Shown: one piece after another, positions 38,750 through 48,439 of the stretch
Position numbering within the stretch: the first letter of the stretch is position 1
How the letters are laid out: every line of letters begins with the position of its first letter
Source of the DNA: Bacteroidia bacterium
GTDB taxonomy: Bacteria > Bacteroidota > Bacteroidia > Bacteroidales > UBA932
DNA length: 64,000 nucleotides
Direction: 5' to 3'
Assembly (NCBI GenBank): GCA_030529945.1
Contig: JAUMVX010000008.1
Location: 1 to 64,000, forward strand
Translations under genes and position numbers: made by a program
The notes under the pieces: generated by a model
Database searches by the model: none
What the model was told of the DNA's origin: nothing
The model's input: the letters and a program-made list of their open reading frames with translations, nothing else

Positions 38750-40186
38750 CTACCTGTTCCTGTCACCGGAGCGGGCGAGGAGCTTCTCGATGCCCTGGAC
38801 ATCCTGTCTTACGTTGCGGTCGGTGGCCATAAGGTCGGATACCGCAGTGCAGGCATACAGGACGGTGGCGTGGTCCTTGCCTCCTATGCCTGAGCCTATG
38901 CCGGCGAGAGAAATGCCGCTGACCAGGTTTCTGCTCAGATACATCGCTATCTGGCGGGCCAGGACTATCTGGCGCTTGCGGGATTTGGATACCAGATCTT
39001 CCCGGGTGAGGCCGAAATAGTCGCAGACGGTGGCGAGCACCTTCTCTATGGTGATCTCGGACTTGTCTTCGCTGACGAGCTTGTCCGTTATGCTGCGGGC
39101 CAGTTCGATATTGGCATCCCTATGCAGGCGGGTGGCGTGGGCTATGAGGGAAATGAGGACTCCCTCGAGCTCGCGGAAATTCGTGTTTATGCGGTTCGCG
39201 AGGAACTCGAGCACATCATCGCCGATGGTAACCCCCTCCCGGAAACATCTGGATTTCAGCATTGCGAGACGCGTCTCGAAGTCCGGACGGGAAAGCTCCA
39301 CGGAAAGTCCCCACTTGAAGCGGGAGAGCAGCCTGTCCTCGAAATTCCGCAGGTCCACGGGAGCGCGGTCGGAAGTGAACACGAGCTGCTTGCCGGACTG
39401 GTGGAGATGGTTGAACACGTTGAAGAAAGCGTTCTGGGAACCCTGTCCGAGCAAATCCTGGACATCGTCCACTATGAGCACGTCTATCTTCATATAGAAA
39501 GCGAGGAAGTCGGTGAGCTTGTTCCGTACATTCACCGCGTCCATATACTGGGTCTTGAACTCGTTTCCGGTGACATAGAGCACCACAAGATCCGGGAACT
39601 TCTCGTGTATGGCTATACCGATGGCCTGGGCGATATGGGTCTTCCCGAGCCCGGAACCTCCGAAAAGGAAGAGAGGGTTGAACGGATTCTGGCCCGGCGC
39701 GAGCGCGATGTCGTTTCCGGCGGTGATGCCCATACGGTTACACTCCCCTTCCACGAGGTTTCCGAAGCAGTAGACCGGGTTCAGCCTCGGGTCGATTTTC
39801 AGCTTATGGAGTCCGGGATATACGAAAGGACTCGGGTTCACTCCCCGGGAGGCTGTGTTCACGCTCACGCTCGGGTTCTCGGGCCTCTGTCCGAGGGCGG
39901 CCGGGATGACCATTCCCGGGGCGCTCTGAACCGGCTTTATAACATAGAGGAGTCTGGCCTCAGTTCCGATGACCCTTTTCAGGGTCTTGGAGATCACGTC
40001 GAGATAGGCGCTTTCGAGGTACTCGCGGAAAAAGTCTGAAGGGACCTCGATGGTGAGGGTGGAGTCCACGATACTGACAGGCTTGACGGGTCTGAACCAC
40101 ACGTCAAACTTCTGCGGCTCTATTATCTGCTTTATAATCTGCAGACAGCCGTTCCAGACGTCAATATGTCTCTCCGAGTTATCCAT
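38750..40186 (-). CDS. dnaA: Chromosomal replication initiator protein DnaA
   Basis: A 478-residue initiator. ATG 40186 (MDNSERHIDVWNGCLQ) is chosen; the open frame upstream translates AT-rich DNA. Domain I is followed by a short linker, the AAA+ domain III with Walker A GGSGLGKTH and Walker B VLIVDDVQ, and the domain IV DNA-binding helix-turn-helix with signature GGKDHATVLYA near residue 440. The gene is not followed by dnaN or recF here, as is usual in Bacteroidota. No cluster of DnaA boxes was seen next to it. Confidence 0.96.
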   Translation of the reverse strand: MDNSERHIDVWNGCLQIIKQIIEPQKFDVWFRPVKPVSIVDSTLTIEVPSDFFREYLESAYLDVISKTLKRVIGTEARLLYVIKPVQSAPGMVIPAALGQRPENPSVSVNTASRGVNPSPFVYPGLHKLKIDPRLNPVYCFGNLVEGECNRMGITAGNDIALAPGQNPFNPLFLFGGSGLGKTHIAQAIGIAIHEKFPDLVVLYVTGNEFKTQYMDAVNVRNKLTDFLAFYMKIDVLIVDDVQDLLGQGSQNAFFNVFNHLHQSGKQLVFTSDRAPVDLRNFEDRLLSRFKWGLSVELSRPDFETRLAMLKSRCFREGVTIGDDVLEFLANRINTNFRELEGVLISLIAHATRLHRDANIELARSITDKLVSEDKSEITIEKVLATVCDYFGLTREDLVSKSRKRQIVLARQIAMYLSRNLVSGISLAGIGSGIGGKDHATVLYACTAVSDLMATDRNVRQDVQGIEKLLARSGDRNR

Positions 40187-40404
40187 TGTGACTGCTTTGG
40201 GATTGCAAAGTTGGTTGAAAAAAAAGATAAAAAAATAAAAAAAATGTATTGACATTTATTTTTCTTTTTGTTATCTCGGGGAAGGCAAGCCGAAATTTGT
40301 CGATTTCTCAAAGACTTAGACATCAGTCAGTTACGGAGAAGTTTTTCTCAAAGTCCCTATTATGAAGTTTTATAGAAAATAGAAAGATTCTAAAATAACA
40401 TTTT
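40187..40404. other. AT-rich gap between dnaA and the amidase gene
   Basis: About 218 nt, very rich in A and T (especially 40205-40275 and 40370-40404). It should hold the dnaA promoter; on the minus strand CAACTTTG (about 40213-40206) is a poor -7 match. I looked for TTATCCACA boxes and found none, so an origin here is not supported. Confidence 0.5.
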
Positions 40405-41688
40405 TTATTTCACACGCGTGGCAGTGCCGTTTTCGACCTTGACGATGAAAGCGTCGGAGTATGTTTTACTTATGATTTGAAAGTATTCTTTAGCTTGGGA
40501 AACATCCGGGGTTACACCTATGCAGTATTTATACATCTTTCCCACCTTGAGTTCGACGGGAGTATAGCCGAGGAAGATCGCATCGGAAAGATTTTTCTTC
40601 ACGCTCGTCACGAGAATCTGGGTGGCATAGACAGGGGCATCCGCGGCGGCGGAGTCAGGGCTGCCCGAAACGGATGCCGGAGGGACTTCTTTATCTGAGG
40701 AGGCTGCGGAGGTCGCAGAACTGCCGGAGGTTCCTGTGTTCGACGATTTTCCGGAGCTTGCGGAACTGTCGGACGCTCCCGTCTTCGACGATTTTCCGGA
40801 GTTTGCCGAGGTGCCGGAGGCTCCTGAAGTGCCGGATTGGCCGGACTTGTCCGGGCCTCCCCCGACCCCGACGCTCTCGTCGTAGAGGGTTTTGTACTCG
40901 CAGAACGCCTGGCACAGACGCGTGGCGAGTCTTTCGCGCGCCTCCCGGCTGCGCAGGGTCGTGAGGTCTTTCTGCGAGGAGATGAATCCGAGTTCGAGCA
41001 GCATCGCGGGCATAGTCGCGAGGCGCAGGACAGCGAAGTTGTTCTGGTAGATGCCGTTGCTCTTGCCGAACGGGCCTCCCTTGAGCTTCTCGTCCACTAT
41101 CTGTGCGAAAAGCAGGCTCTGCTCGCGGTAGGCATTGTGCATCAGATGCAGGAAGATGTCGGATTCGGGGTCGTTCGGGTCGAAGCCCTGATAGGTGGTG
41201 GTGTAGTCGTCCTCGAGCAGAATCACCTCATTCTCCCGCTTGCACACCTCCATATTATATGCATAGGTATTCTTGCTCTTGTCCGAGGGACCCAGAAGGT
41301 GTACGGAGTAGCCGTTTATAGAAGAGGAGCGGTCGGAAGCGTTTATGTGCACCGAGATGAAGACGTCCGCGTTTTTTCTGGTGGCGAACTTGGCCCTGTC
41401 TATCAGCGGGATATATCTGTCGTCGCTGCGGGTCAGCAGCACTTTCACATCCGGACAGGCCTTCTCTATGTTCTCTTTCAGCCGTTTCGAGATGTCCAGG
41501 ACGAAGGCTTTTTCCTGACTCTTGCCGTCCTTGCTGACGGCTCCCGGATCCTTGCCGCCGTGCCCGGGGTCGATCACTACGGTATGCAGTCCGGGAGCGC
41601 CGGAATTCTGGGCGCAGACCGCCGCTCCGCATACGCAAAAAAGCAGCGCAGCGAACGCGGCACGGAACTTGACAGGGTTCAAAATCAT
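40405..41688 (-). CDS. N-acetylmuramoyl-L-alanine amidase (Amidase_3) with C-terminal SPOR-like region
   Basis: A 427-residue exported cell-wall hydrolase with a signal peptide (about 1-26). The Amidase_3 domain (about 33-260) carries the zinc residues in VVIDPGHGGKDPGA, the later Glu and FISVHINAS, and ends near LELGFISSQKD. A Ser/Gly/Lys/Thr linker of imperfect repeats (SGKSSKTGASDSSAS type, about 280-335) leads to a C-terminal region resembling a SPOR domain (YATQILVTSVKKNL ... YKYCIGVTPDVSQAKEY). It likely trims septal peptidoglycan. It is divergent from lptD with overlapping promoters. Confidence 0.9.
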   Translation of the reverse strand: MILNPVKFRAAFAALLFCVCGAAVCAQNSGAPGLHTVVIDPGHGGKDPGAVSKDGKSQEKAFVLDISKRLKENIEKACPDVKVLLTRSDDRYIPLIDRAKFATRKNADVFISVHINASDRSSSINGYSVHLLGPSDKSKNTYAYNMEVCKRENEVILLEDDYTTTYQGFDPNDPESDIFLHLMHNAYREQSLLFAQIVDEKLKGGPFGKSNGIYQNNFAVLRLATMPAMLLELGFISSQKDLTTLRSREARERLATRLCQAFCEYKTLYDESVGVGGGPDKSGQSGTSGASGTSANSGKSSKTGASDSSASSGKSSNTGTSGSSATSAASSDKEVPPASVSGSPDSAAADAPVYATQILVTSVKKNLSDAIFLGYTPVELKVGKMYKYCIGVTPDVSQAKEYFQIISKTYSDAFIVKVENGTATRVK

Positions 41689-41695
41689 ATCCGGT

Positions 41696-41742
41696 CTTGG
41701 TAAACTTGGAAAATAGTCTTACTTTTGTACCTTGCAAAAATA
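41696..41742. promoter_or_regulatory. Divergent promoters for lptD (+) and the amidase gene (-)
   Basis: Plus strand: TTGG at 41696-41699, 20 nt, then TACTTTTG at 41720-41727. Minus strand: TATTTTTG at 41742-41735. The plus-strand -7 box covers the first possible start codon of the lptD frame (TTG 41725), so that codon cannot be used from this promoter. Confidence 0.6.
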
Positions 41743-41751
41743 GTAAAAAAC

Positions 41752-44562
41752 TTGCATTTAAGGTTTAAGAAATACGCATTATTGACATCTGTGCTGCTGC
41801 TTTCGCTCTGCACTATGCTCTACTCCCAGGACGACCGCCGGTCGCGGCGCAGGAGCGGCCGAGAGCGTGTTTCGACAGAACTTATTGACTCTCTGAAAAT
41901 TAAATCCACTGTTGGCGGAGAAGCCGCCGCCGGGAAAGATTCTCTCGGCATTGGCGGTGCAGCCGCTGCGGTGAGAGATTCTCTGACAGCGGGCACGGCC
42001 TTCGCGGATAGCACTGCCTCACGCTCGGACTCGCTCGTGCGGGCCGATTCGCTCGCGCTCCTGGAGAAGAGTTCGCTCGATCTGCCGGCTTTTTCGGGCG
42101 CGAAGGACTCCATCGTGGAAGTGTTCAGCGACGGGCAGCGCAAGGTGTTCTACTACGGGGACGTGTCCGTGAAGTATCAGGGTATGGAGCTTACCGCGGA
42201 TTATATGGAGTATGACCTTAACACGAACGACGTCTTCGCCAGAGGCACCTACGATGCCGAGAAGGACGAGTGGAAAGGGACTCCGAAGATGACCGTGGGC
42301 AAGGACGTCTATGAGATGGAGACCATCCGCTACAATTTCGGCTCACGCAAGGCGCGCATCTACAATATGACCACTAACGAGCAGGAGGCCCTGCTGCACG
42401 GGAAGAACATAAAGATGATGAACGACCGCTCCATAAATATAAAGAACGGCCAGTACACCGTCTGCGACGCAGACCATCCGCATTATTACGTGGCTCTGTC
42501 CAGTGCCAAGGTGCAGCCCTCGAAGGGCGGAAACAAGATAATGTTCGGACCGGCCTGGCCGGTGTTCGAGGATGTCCCGCTGCCGCTCTGCATCCCGTTC
42601 GGCTTCGTGCCGAAGAAGCCGGAGAGGGCCACGGGTATGCTGATGCCATCCTTCGGAGAGGAGACCTCCCGAGGTTTCTATATGAGGGACGCGGGTATGT
42701 ATTTCGTTCTGGGCCAGCACTTCGACCTCTCGCTCACAGGAGACATCTATTCTATGGGTTCCTGGGCGGTGAACCTCAATTCGCGCTACAAGGTGAACTA
42801 CAAGTTCAACGGCAACCTGGGACTTACCTACTCCGTGGACCAGACCGGAGAAAAGGACAGTCCGGACTTCTTCCAGACGAAGAACTTCGCCCTGAAGTGG
42901 TCGCATTCCCAGGATTCCAAGGCTCATCCCGGGCAGACCTTCTCGGCTTCCGTGAATTTCTCCAGCCCGTCGAACAGCAAGTACAATTCCACCTCGGTGA
43001 CCGAGGCGCTCCAGAACCAGATATCATCCTCCATCTCCTTCGCGAGAAACTGGAACGGAAAATTCAACCTCTCCGTGAACGCACTGCACAGCCAGAATTC
43101 GCGGGACAGCTCCTATTCCTTCACCCTGCCTAACGTGACCTTCTCGGTCAGCACCTTCTATCCGTTCAAAAGAAAAGTGCGCGTGGGAAAGGAGCGCATC
43201 TACGAGAAGATTTCCTTCGGATACAACACCTCCCTGCAGAACAAGATCAATTTCAAGGCCTCCGAATTCGGCGAGGAAGGCTTCCTGAACCGCTTCCAGA
43301 ACGGAATGCAGCATAACTTCAGCATCGGCCTGCCTTCGTTCTCGCTGCTGAAGTATCTGAATTTCAACCCTTCCGTCTCCTACGGACAGAACTGGTTCTT
43401 CAAGACGTCCGCTTACGCGTACAATCCAGACACCGACAAGGTCGAGCAGCAGGAAGGAGACCAGTTCAGCGCCTTCGGAATAACCCAGACCTATTCCGGA
43501 AGCATCGCGATGTCCACGCGTATCTACGGTATGTTCGATTTCGGCTCCTACCGCAGGATACAGGCCATACGGCACGTGATATCCCCTTCCCTGTCGATGT
43601 CGTTCAGTCCCGAGAAGGGCACTTATGCGAACGGTTACCGAACGATGTACTATACGGACAAGAACGGGGACGAGAAGGAGTATCAGTACAACATCTACTC
43701 CGGACAGCTCTACGCCCCGCCGGGAAAGGGGCGTTCCGCCACGGCGAGCCTCTCCGTAGGAAACAATTTCGAAGCCAAGGTGCGCGACTTCGCGGACACC
43801 TCGGGCACCGCCACCAAGAAAGTCAAGCTCATAGACCAGCTGAACTTCAGCACGGGCTATAATTTCCTCGCCGACTCGATGAAGATGAACACCGTGAGCG
43901 TGTCCGCATCCACTTCCATCTTCGGAAAGCTCAGCATCAGCGGAAGCGCCAACCTGGACCCTTACGCCATCGATGACCAGGGCAAGCGGTATAACCGCTT
44001 CAATTTCCAGCAGGAAGGCTTCTCCCATCCTCTGCGCCTGACTAACGCCAGCCTGTCGATGTCCTATTCCCTTTCCGGAGAAGGCAGCAAGGAGGGGAAC
44101 GACGGCGGGCAGCCGAAAGGCTCCCCTTCCGACTATTACATAAGGTATTACAACCATCCCGTAACCGGCGAGTACATCCCGGGGGGATGGCTCTACTACA
44201 CGAACCCGAACGTCCCGTGGTCGGTGAATATGAGTTATTCGTTCAGCTACAGCAAGAGCTACTCGTACACGAACTCGGTGCTGGCCGTGAAGAACAAGTA
44301 CACCCAGACGCTGAACCTTTCGGGCAACCTCAAGCTTACCCCGCGGATGAATCTCCAGGCCAACGCGAACTTCGACATAATGGCGATGAAGATGACCACT
44401 ACGCAGATAAGCGCCACCTACGACCTGCACTGCTTCAACATCTCCGTCTCCTGGGTGCCTACAGGTACCTGGCAGTCGTACAGTTTCCGCATTGCGGCTA
44501 ACGCCTCGGCGCTGGCCGACCTGCTGAAATTCAAGAAAACGAGCAGTTACTGGGACAATTAG
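41752..44562 (+). CDS. lptD: LPS-assembly protein LptD, Bacteroidota type
   Basis: A large outer-membrane protein of about 936 residues that inserts lipopolysaccharide into the outer leaflet. No ATG precedes the signal peptide; TTG 41752 is the best start because the promoter -7 box overlaps the upstream TTG at 41725 and the resulting signal peptide (ending near TMLYSQ) is normal. After a Ser/Ala-rich region comes an OstA-like beta-jellyroll ([24 protein letters not shown]) and then a long 26-strand-type barrel (from about residue 250), including [19 protein letters not shown]. It is divergent from the amidase gene. Family assignment is strong, start is less certain. Confidence 0.85.
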   Translation: MHLRFKKYALLTSVLLLSLCTMLYSQDDRRSRRRSGRERVSTELIDSLKIKSTVGGEAAAGKDSLGIGGAAAAVRDSLTAGTAFADSTASRSDSLVRADSLALLEKSSLDLPAFSGAKDSIVEVFSDGQRKVFYYGDVSVKYQGMELTADYMEYDLNTNDVFARGTYDAEKDEWKGTPKMTVGKDVYEMETIRYNFGSRKARIYNMTTNEQEALLHGKNIKMMNDRSINIKNGQYTVCDADHPHYYVALSSAKVQPSKGGNKIMFGPAWPVFEDVPLPLCIPFGFVPKKPERATGMLMPSFGEETSRGFYMRDAGMYFVLGQHFDLSLTGDIYSMGSWAVNLNSRYKVNYKFNGNLGLTYSVDQTGEKDSPDFFQTKNFALKWSHSQDSKAHPGQTFSASVNFSSPSNSKYNSTSVTEALQNQISSSISFARNWNGKFNLSVNALHSQNSRDSSYSFTLPNVTFSVSTFYPFKRKVRVGKERIYEKISFGYNTSLQNKINFKASEFGEEGFLNRFQNGMQHNFSIGLPSFSLLKYLNFNPSVSYGQNWFFKTSAYAYNPDTDKVEQQEGDQFSAFGITQTYSGSIAMSTRIYGMFDFGSYRRIQAIRHVISPSLSMSFSPEKGTYANGYRTMYYTDKNGDEKEYQYNIYSGQLYAPPGKGRSATASLSVGNNFEAKVRDFADTSGTATKKVKLIDQLNFSTGYNFLADSMKMNTVSVSASTSIFGKLSISGSANLDPYAIDDQGKRYNRFNFQQEGFSHPLRLTNASLSMSYSLSGEGSKEGNDGGQPKGSPSDYYIRYYNHPVTGEYIPGGWLYYTNPNVPWSVNMSYSFSYSKSYSYTNSVLAVKNKYTQTLNLSGNLKLTPRMNLQANANFDIMAMKMTTTQISATYDLHCFNISVSWVPTGTWQSYSFRIAANASALADLLKFKKTSSYWDN

Positions 44563-44574
44563 CGGGCCGGGGAG

Positions 44575-44605
44575 ATTGCGGAATCGATTATTGTTCGTAT
44601 ATTTG
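44575..44605 (+). promoter_or_regulatory. Promoter of the rho-mnmE unit
   Basis: ATTG at 44575-44578, 19 nt, then TATATTTG at 44598-44605. Predicted start near 44613 leaves about 78 nt before the chosen rho ATG. Confidence 0.65.
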
Positions 44606-44690
44606 CGGCGCACTTGTGGCTACAAGCCCATTTGATTATCTGGCGCGACCGTCCGGATGCGCTGAAACAGAATTACATACATTTTTATCT

Positions 44691-46688
44691 ATGCCACATA
44701 CCCTCTACGAATTGGAGAAAATGACGCGTGAGCAGCTCGAAGAGATAGCAGCTCAGCATTCGGTAAAGAATATCAAGAAACTCCCCATCGAAAACCTCGC
44801 TTTCGCCATTCTGGATGCCGAGGCTCAGGAAGAATCTCTGAAGCCGATCCCGGATAAGCCTAAGACGCGCCGCGGCCGTCCGCCGAAGTCCGCCAAACAG
44901 ACGGAAGGCGGCAAATCCGCACGGCAGGCGGAAGACGGCAAGGGAGGCAAGCAGACGGAAGGCCGCAAACCGGGCCGTCCGGCCGCAGGCGGCAAGGAAG
45001 GCAGACAGGCTGAAGCTGCCCCAAGCGGCGAGCCTGCAAAAGCCCGTCAGAACACTGATGAGGTGAAAAGACATGAGAGCGACAGCCCGAAACAGGATGT
45101 CCGTGAGAATGCGCAGCAGCCTAAGCGGCGCGGCCGCAAGCCGGCTGCGGCAAAAGCCGCCGGTTCCGAGATTCCGGTGAAGCCTCAGGAGAAAGTGCAG
45201 CCGGAGGCCGAGGCTCAGCAGCCTGCTGAAACCCCTCAGGCTTCGGCAAGCACCCAGGCCGCCCCGGAGCAGCAGCCTCGCGGCAGAAGAGGCCGCAAGC
45301 CTAAGGCGCAGCAGACTCCCGCCGAAAGCATTGACAATACCGTAAAACCCGCACCCAAGCAGGAAGAAGCTCAGCTCTTCCCTGCGGAGGCGGCAAAGCC
45401 TGCCGCAGAAGGCGCGGCGGAGGCGGAGGCCGAAGTCCGCTCCGAGAACGGCGAGAACAGAAACGGGGAAAACCGGGAGCATCGCGGCGAGAAGCATTTC
45501 GAACAGCAGCGCAGACAGCCTAAGCCGGTTTACGAATTCGAAGGGACCATCGAGGCCACGGGCGTGCTGGAGATTATGCCGGACGGCTACGGATTCCTGC
45601 GCTCGTCGGACTATAACTATCTGAACTCCCCTGACGACATCTACGTGTCCCAGAACCAGATTAAATTCAACGCCCTCAAGGCCGGAGACACCGTCACCGG
45701 TGAAATCCGTCCGCCGAAGGAGGGTGACAAATACTTCCCTCTCGTCAGAATCAAATACATAAACGGCCGCACGCCGGAGTATATCCGCGACCGTGTGCCG
45801 TTCGATTTCCTGACCCCGCTCTTCCCGGAGGAGAAATTCAATCTTCTGGGGCACGGACACCAGAGCGACATTTCCTGCCGCATCGTGGATATGTTCGCGC
45901 CTATCGGAAAGGGTCAGAGAGGTCTCATCGTAGCCCAGCCGAAGACCGGCAAGACTATGCTGCTCAAGTCTATAGCGAACGCCATCGCGGATAATCATCC
46001 CGAGGTTTACGAGATAGTGCTCCTCATCGACGAGCGTCCCGAGGAAGTCACCGATATGTCCCGCAGCGTAAAGGCCGAGGTGGTGGCGTCCACTTTCGAC
46101 GAGCCGGCGGAGCGGCACGTGAAAGTGGCCAATATGGTCCTCGAAAAGGCACGCAGACTTGTGGAGTGCGGCCACGACGTGGTCATACTTCTCGACTCCA
46201 TCACACGTCTCGCACGCGCGTACAACACCGTCCAGCCTGCATCCGGCAAGGTTCTTTCCGGCGGCGTGGACGCCAATGCCCTCCAGAAGCCGAAGCGTTT
46301 CTTCGGCGCTGCGCGCAACATCGAGAACGGCGGTTCGCTCACCATCATCGCGACAGCCCTCACCGAGACGGGTTCGAAGATGGACGACGTGATTTTCGAG
46401 GAGTTCAAGGGCACCGGCAATATGGAGCTTCAGCTCGACCGCGCCCTGTCGAACAGGCGCATCTTCCCTTCCGTGAACGTGCTGCTCTCCGGAACGCGCC
46501 GCGATGACCTCCTGCTGCAGAAGGGAACCGCGAACCGCATCTGGATCCTTCGCAAGCTGCTCGCGGAAATGAACTCCATCGAGGCGATGAACTTTATGCT
46601 CCAGCTTATGGACGAGTACAAGACCAACGAGTCGCTCCTGGACAATATGTCCAAGGTGAGTCCGCGCGAGGCGAAGTACTACGATTAA
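44691..46688 (+). CDS. rho: Transcription termination factor Rho with long basic/Pro-Ala-rich insertion
   Basis: A 665-residue Rho. ATG 44691 ([20 protein letters not shown]) is preferred to the GTG at 44616. The N-terminal Rho_N helix bundle (about 1-50) is followed by a low-complexity linker of about 230 residues rich in Lys, Arg, Gly, Pro and Gln, with repeated RRGRxPK AT-hook-like motifs, then the cold-shock-like RNA-binding domain ([20 protein letters not shown]) and the ATPase (Walker [18 protein letters not shown]). It terminates transcription by RNA-dependent translocation. Long Rho inserts occur in Bacteroidota and Actinobacteria and can drive condensate formation, so it may be regulatory; that is inferred. 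mnmE follows 15 nt downstream. Confidence 0.95.
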   Translation: MPHTLYELEKMTREQLEEIAAQHSVKNIKKLPIENLAFAILDAEAQEESLKPIPDKPKTRRGRPPKSAKQTEGGKSARQAEDGKGGKQTEGRKPGRPAAGGKEGRQAEAAPSGEPAKARQNTDEVKRHESDSPKQDVRENAQQPKRRGRKPAAAKAAGSEIPVKPQEKVQPEAEAQQPAETPQASASTQAAPEQQPRGRRGRKPKAQQTPAESIDNTVKPAPKQEEAQLFPAEAAKPAAEGAAEAEAEVRSENGENRNGENREHRGEKHFEQQRRQPKPVYEFEGTIEATGVLEIMPDGYGFLRSSDYNYLNSPDDIYVSQNQIKFNALKAGDTVTGEIRPPKEGDKYFPLVRIKYINGRTPEYIRDRVPFDFLTPLFPEEKFNLLGHGHQSDISCRIVDMFAPIGKGQRGLIVAQPKTGKTMLLKSIANAIADNHPEVYEIVLLIDERPEEVTDMSRSVKAEVVASTFDEPAERHVKVANMVLEKARRLVECGHDVVILLDSITRLARAYNTVQPASGKVLSGGVDANALQKPKRFFGAARNIENGGSLTIIATALTETGSKMDDVIFEEFKGTGNMELQLDRALSNRRIFPSVNVLLSGTRRDDLLLQKGTANRIWILRKLLAEMNSIEAMNFMLQLMDEYKTNESLLDNMSKVSPREAKYYD

Positions 46689-46703
46689 TTCTCCCGCAGA
46701 GAA

Positions 46704-48134
46704 ATGCGTTTCACTGACGATACCATAGTGGCGCCGGCTACCGTTCCCGGGACCGGCGCCATTTCCGTTCTGAGGCTCAGCGGCCCCGGTGCCCTGAGCA
46801 TTGCCGATGCGGTATTGGCCGGCGGAGCCGGCCAATTGAAGGACGCTCCGGGCTATACCGTCCATTTCCGAACGGCGCACTGCGCGGACGGGGGTCTGCT
46901 GGACGAGGTGCTCTGCTCGGTTTTCCGCGCGCCGCATTCGTACACGGGCGAGGATTGCGTGGAGATTTCCTGCCACGCGTCTGCGTATATCGTGCAGGAG
47001 CTTTTGTGTCAGCTGATTGCAGCCGGAGCGCGAAGTGCCGCACCCGGCGAATTCACCCGCCGTGCGTTTCTGAACGGGAAGATGGATCTGTCTCAGGCCG
47101 AGGCGGTCGCGGACCTCATCGCTTCTTCCTCCGCCCTTGCGCACAGAACGGCCGTCAGCCAGCTCAAGGGAGGGATTTCATCCCGGCTTTCCGAAATGCG
47201 CGCGTCTCTGGTGGACCTGGCCGCGCTTATGGAACTCGAACTGGATTTCAGCGAGGAGGATGTGGAATTCGCGGACAGGAGCAGACTCAGGAAGATATTG
47301 GACGAAGTCCGGGAAAAGATTGACCGCCTCAGGCGGTCGTTCAGAACGGGTAATGCCATACGAAACGGTGTGCCGGTGGCGATCGTGGGTGCGGCGAACA
47401 GCGGGAAGAGCACCCTGCTGAACGCGCTGCTCTGTGACGAGCGGGCTCTCGTCTCCCCTGTCGCCGGGACGACGCGCGATACGGTCGAGGAGACGCTTTC
47501 TCTGGGCGGGACGCTGTTCCGTTTCATCGATACGGCGGGTCTGCGGGAGACTTCCGACGAGGTGGAGTCAATGGGCATTTCGCGGACGCTTTCGCGCCTG
47601 TCGTCGGCAGATGTGGTCTTCGGAGTCATCGACGCCTCGCCTCCGACGGAGGAAATTCTCAAGGCTGCTGAAGGGCTCGCCGCCCGCGTGCGATTCGACA
47701 GTCAGGTTCTCGTGCTGCTGCTGAATAAATGCGATCTGGTGCCGGATTCTGTGCTTAACAAAAGTGTTTGCGAATTAAACAAGATTGTTTTATTCGCTGA
47801 TAATAAGGTTTCTGTGCTGACGATTTCCGCGAAAGAGGGTCTTGGCATCGAGCAGCTCGAAAATCGGCTCTGCGAGCTTTACGGGCAGCGGTTCGCCTCG
47901 GTTTCCGATGCCTCCGACTCTGTCATTGTCACTAATGCCAGACATTACAACGCCCTCTGCTCCGCCTCCGAAGCCCTCTCCCGCCTCCGCTCCGGACTCG
48001 ATTCCGGCGCCGCCACCGAACTCCTCGCCCAGGACCTGCGCGAGGCTATCGGGTATCTCGGAGAGATTACCGGCGAGATTACTACGGACGAGGTGCTTGG
48101 GGAGATTTTCGGGAGGTTTTGCATCGGAAAATGA
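46704..48134 (+). CDS. mnmE: tRNA uridine-5-carboxymethylaminomethyl modification GTPase MnmE
   Basis: A 476-residue enzyme that acts with MnmG on tRNA wobble uridine. The N-terminal folate-binding domain (DDTIVAPATVPGTGAISVLRLSG), helical domain and inserted G domain (G1 GAANSGKST, G3 DTAG, G4 NKCD) are present, and it ends with the catalytic C-terminal motif FCIGK. Length is complete. The chromosomal backbone ends here: the mobile island starts within the following 300 nt, and the 3' end of mnmE is a known insertion site for integrative elements in other bacteria. Confidence 0.96.
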   Translation: MRFTDDTIVAPATVPGTGAISVLRLSGPGALSIADAVLAGGAGQLKDAPGYTVHFRTAHCADGGLLDEVLCSVFRAPHSYTGEDCVEISCHASAYIVQELLCQLIAAGARSAAPGEFTRRAFLNGKMDLSQAEAVADLIASSSALAHRTAVSQLKGGISSRLSEMRASLVDLAALMELELDFSEEDVEFADRSRLRKILDEVREKIDRLRRSFRTGNAIRNGVPVAIVGAANSGKSTLLNALLCDERALVSPVAGTTRDTVEETLSLGGTLFRFIDTAGLRETSDEVESMGISRTLSRLSSADVVFGVIDASPPTEEILKAAEGLAARVRFDSQVLVLLLNKCDLVPDSVLNKSVCELNKIVLFADNKVSVLTISAKEGLGIEQLENRLCELYGQRFASVSDASDSVIVTNARHYNALCSASEALSRLRSGLDSGAATELLAQDLREAIGYLGEITGEITTDEVLGEIFGRFCIGK

Positions 48135-48193
48135 TGGGGTCGGAAGAAGCGGTGGAATAGGGGTAATAATCGGGATAATATATTGAGTTTCAG

Positions 48194-48226
48194 AGCCGAG
48201 AGTGTGGATAACTTTTCGGCTTGTTT
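48194..48226 (+). terminator. Hairpin after mnmE enclosing a perfect DnaA box
   Basis: AGCCGA (48194-48199) pairs with TCGGCT (48216-48221), followed by TGTTTCTTTG. The loop contains TGTGGATAA (48203-48211), the exact complement of the consensus DnaA box. As a terminator it is modest. Confidence 0.4.
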
Positions 48227-48255
48227 CTTTGTTTTTCGGGATATTTCGGGTATTT

Positions 48256-48285
48256 TTGAACCACATTTGAACCACGGTGGTTCAA
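48256..48285. promoter_or_regulatory. Operator-like palindrome with an extra half site
   Basis: TTGAACCAC occurs at 48256-48264 and again at 48267-48275, where with GTGGTTCAA (48277-48285) it forms a perfect 19-nt palindrome. It lies at the island's left end upstream of the multi-HTH and integrase genes, a likely binding site for an island regulator or recombination directionality factor. Confidence 0.55.
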
Positions 48286-48316
48286 GTGGCCGGAATGTAC
48301 CGCCATATTGGACGTG

Positions 48317-48343
48317 TTTACATAGATTTACGTAGATTTACAC
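48317..48343 (+). promoter_or_regulatory. Iteron-like 10-nt direct repeats
   Basis: TTTAC recurs at 48317, 48327 and 48337, the first two followed by (A/G)TAGA, giving an exact 10-nt period, about one helical turn. Candidate arm-type or regulator binding sites for the adjacent integrase region. The rest of the 48135-48439 gap shows no gene. Confidence 0.5.
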
Positions 48344-48439
48344 AAAATGGCAATATCAGTGGCTTTTAGTGCCGTGCGGAGGTCTCTGAAAGTGCATTCC
48401 TGAGGGGTCGGAAATTTTGCGTGGCGTTTTGCGGGTTTT

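Noticed and set aside
40187..40404. AT-rich gap beside dnaA as the chromosomal origin
   Set aside because: No consensus DnaA boxes were found there; the only perfect match seen is at 48203, so there is no basis to call oriC.
44685..47144. 819-codon minus-strand open frame across rho and mnmE
   Set aside because: Shadow of two well-conserved genes; leucine/arginine-rich translation without any recognised domain.
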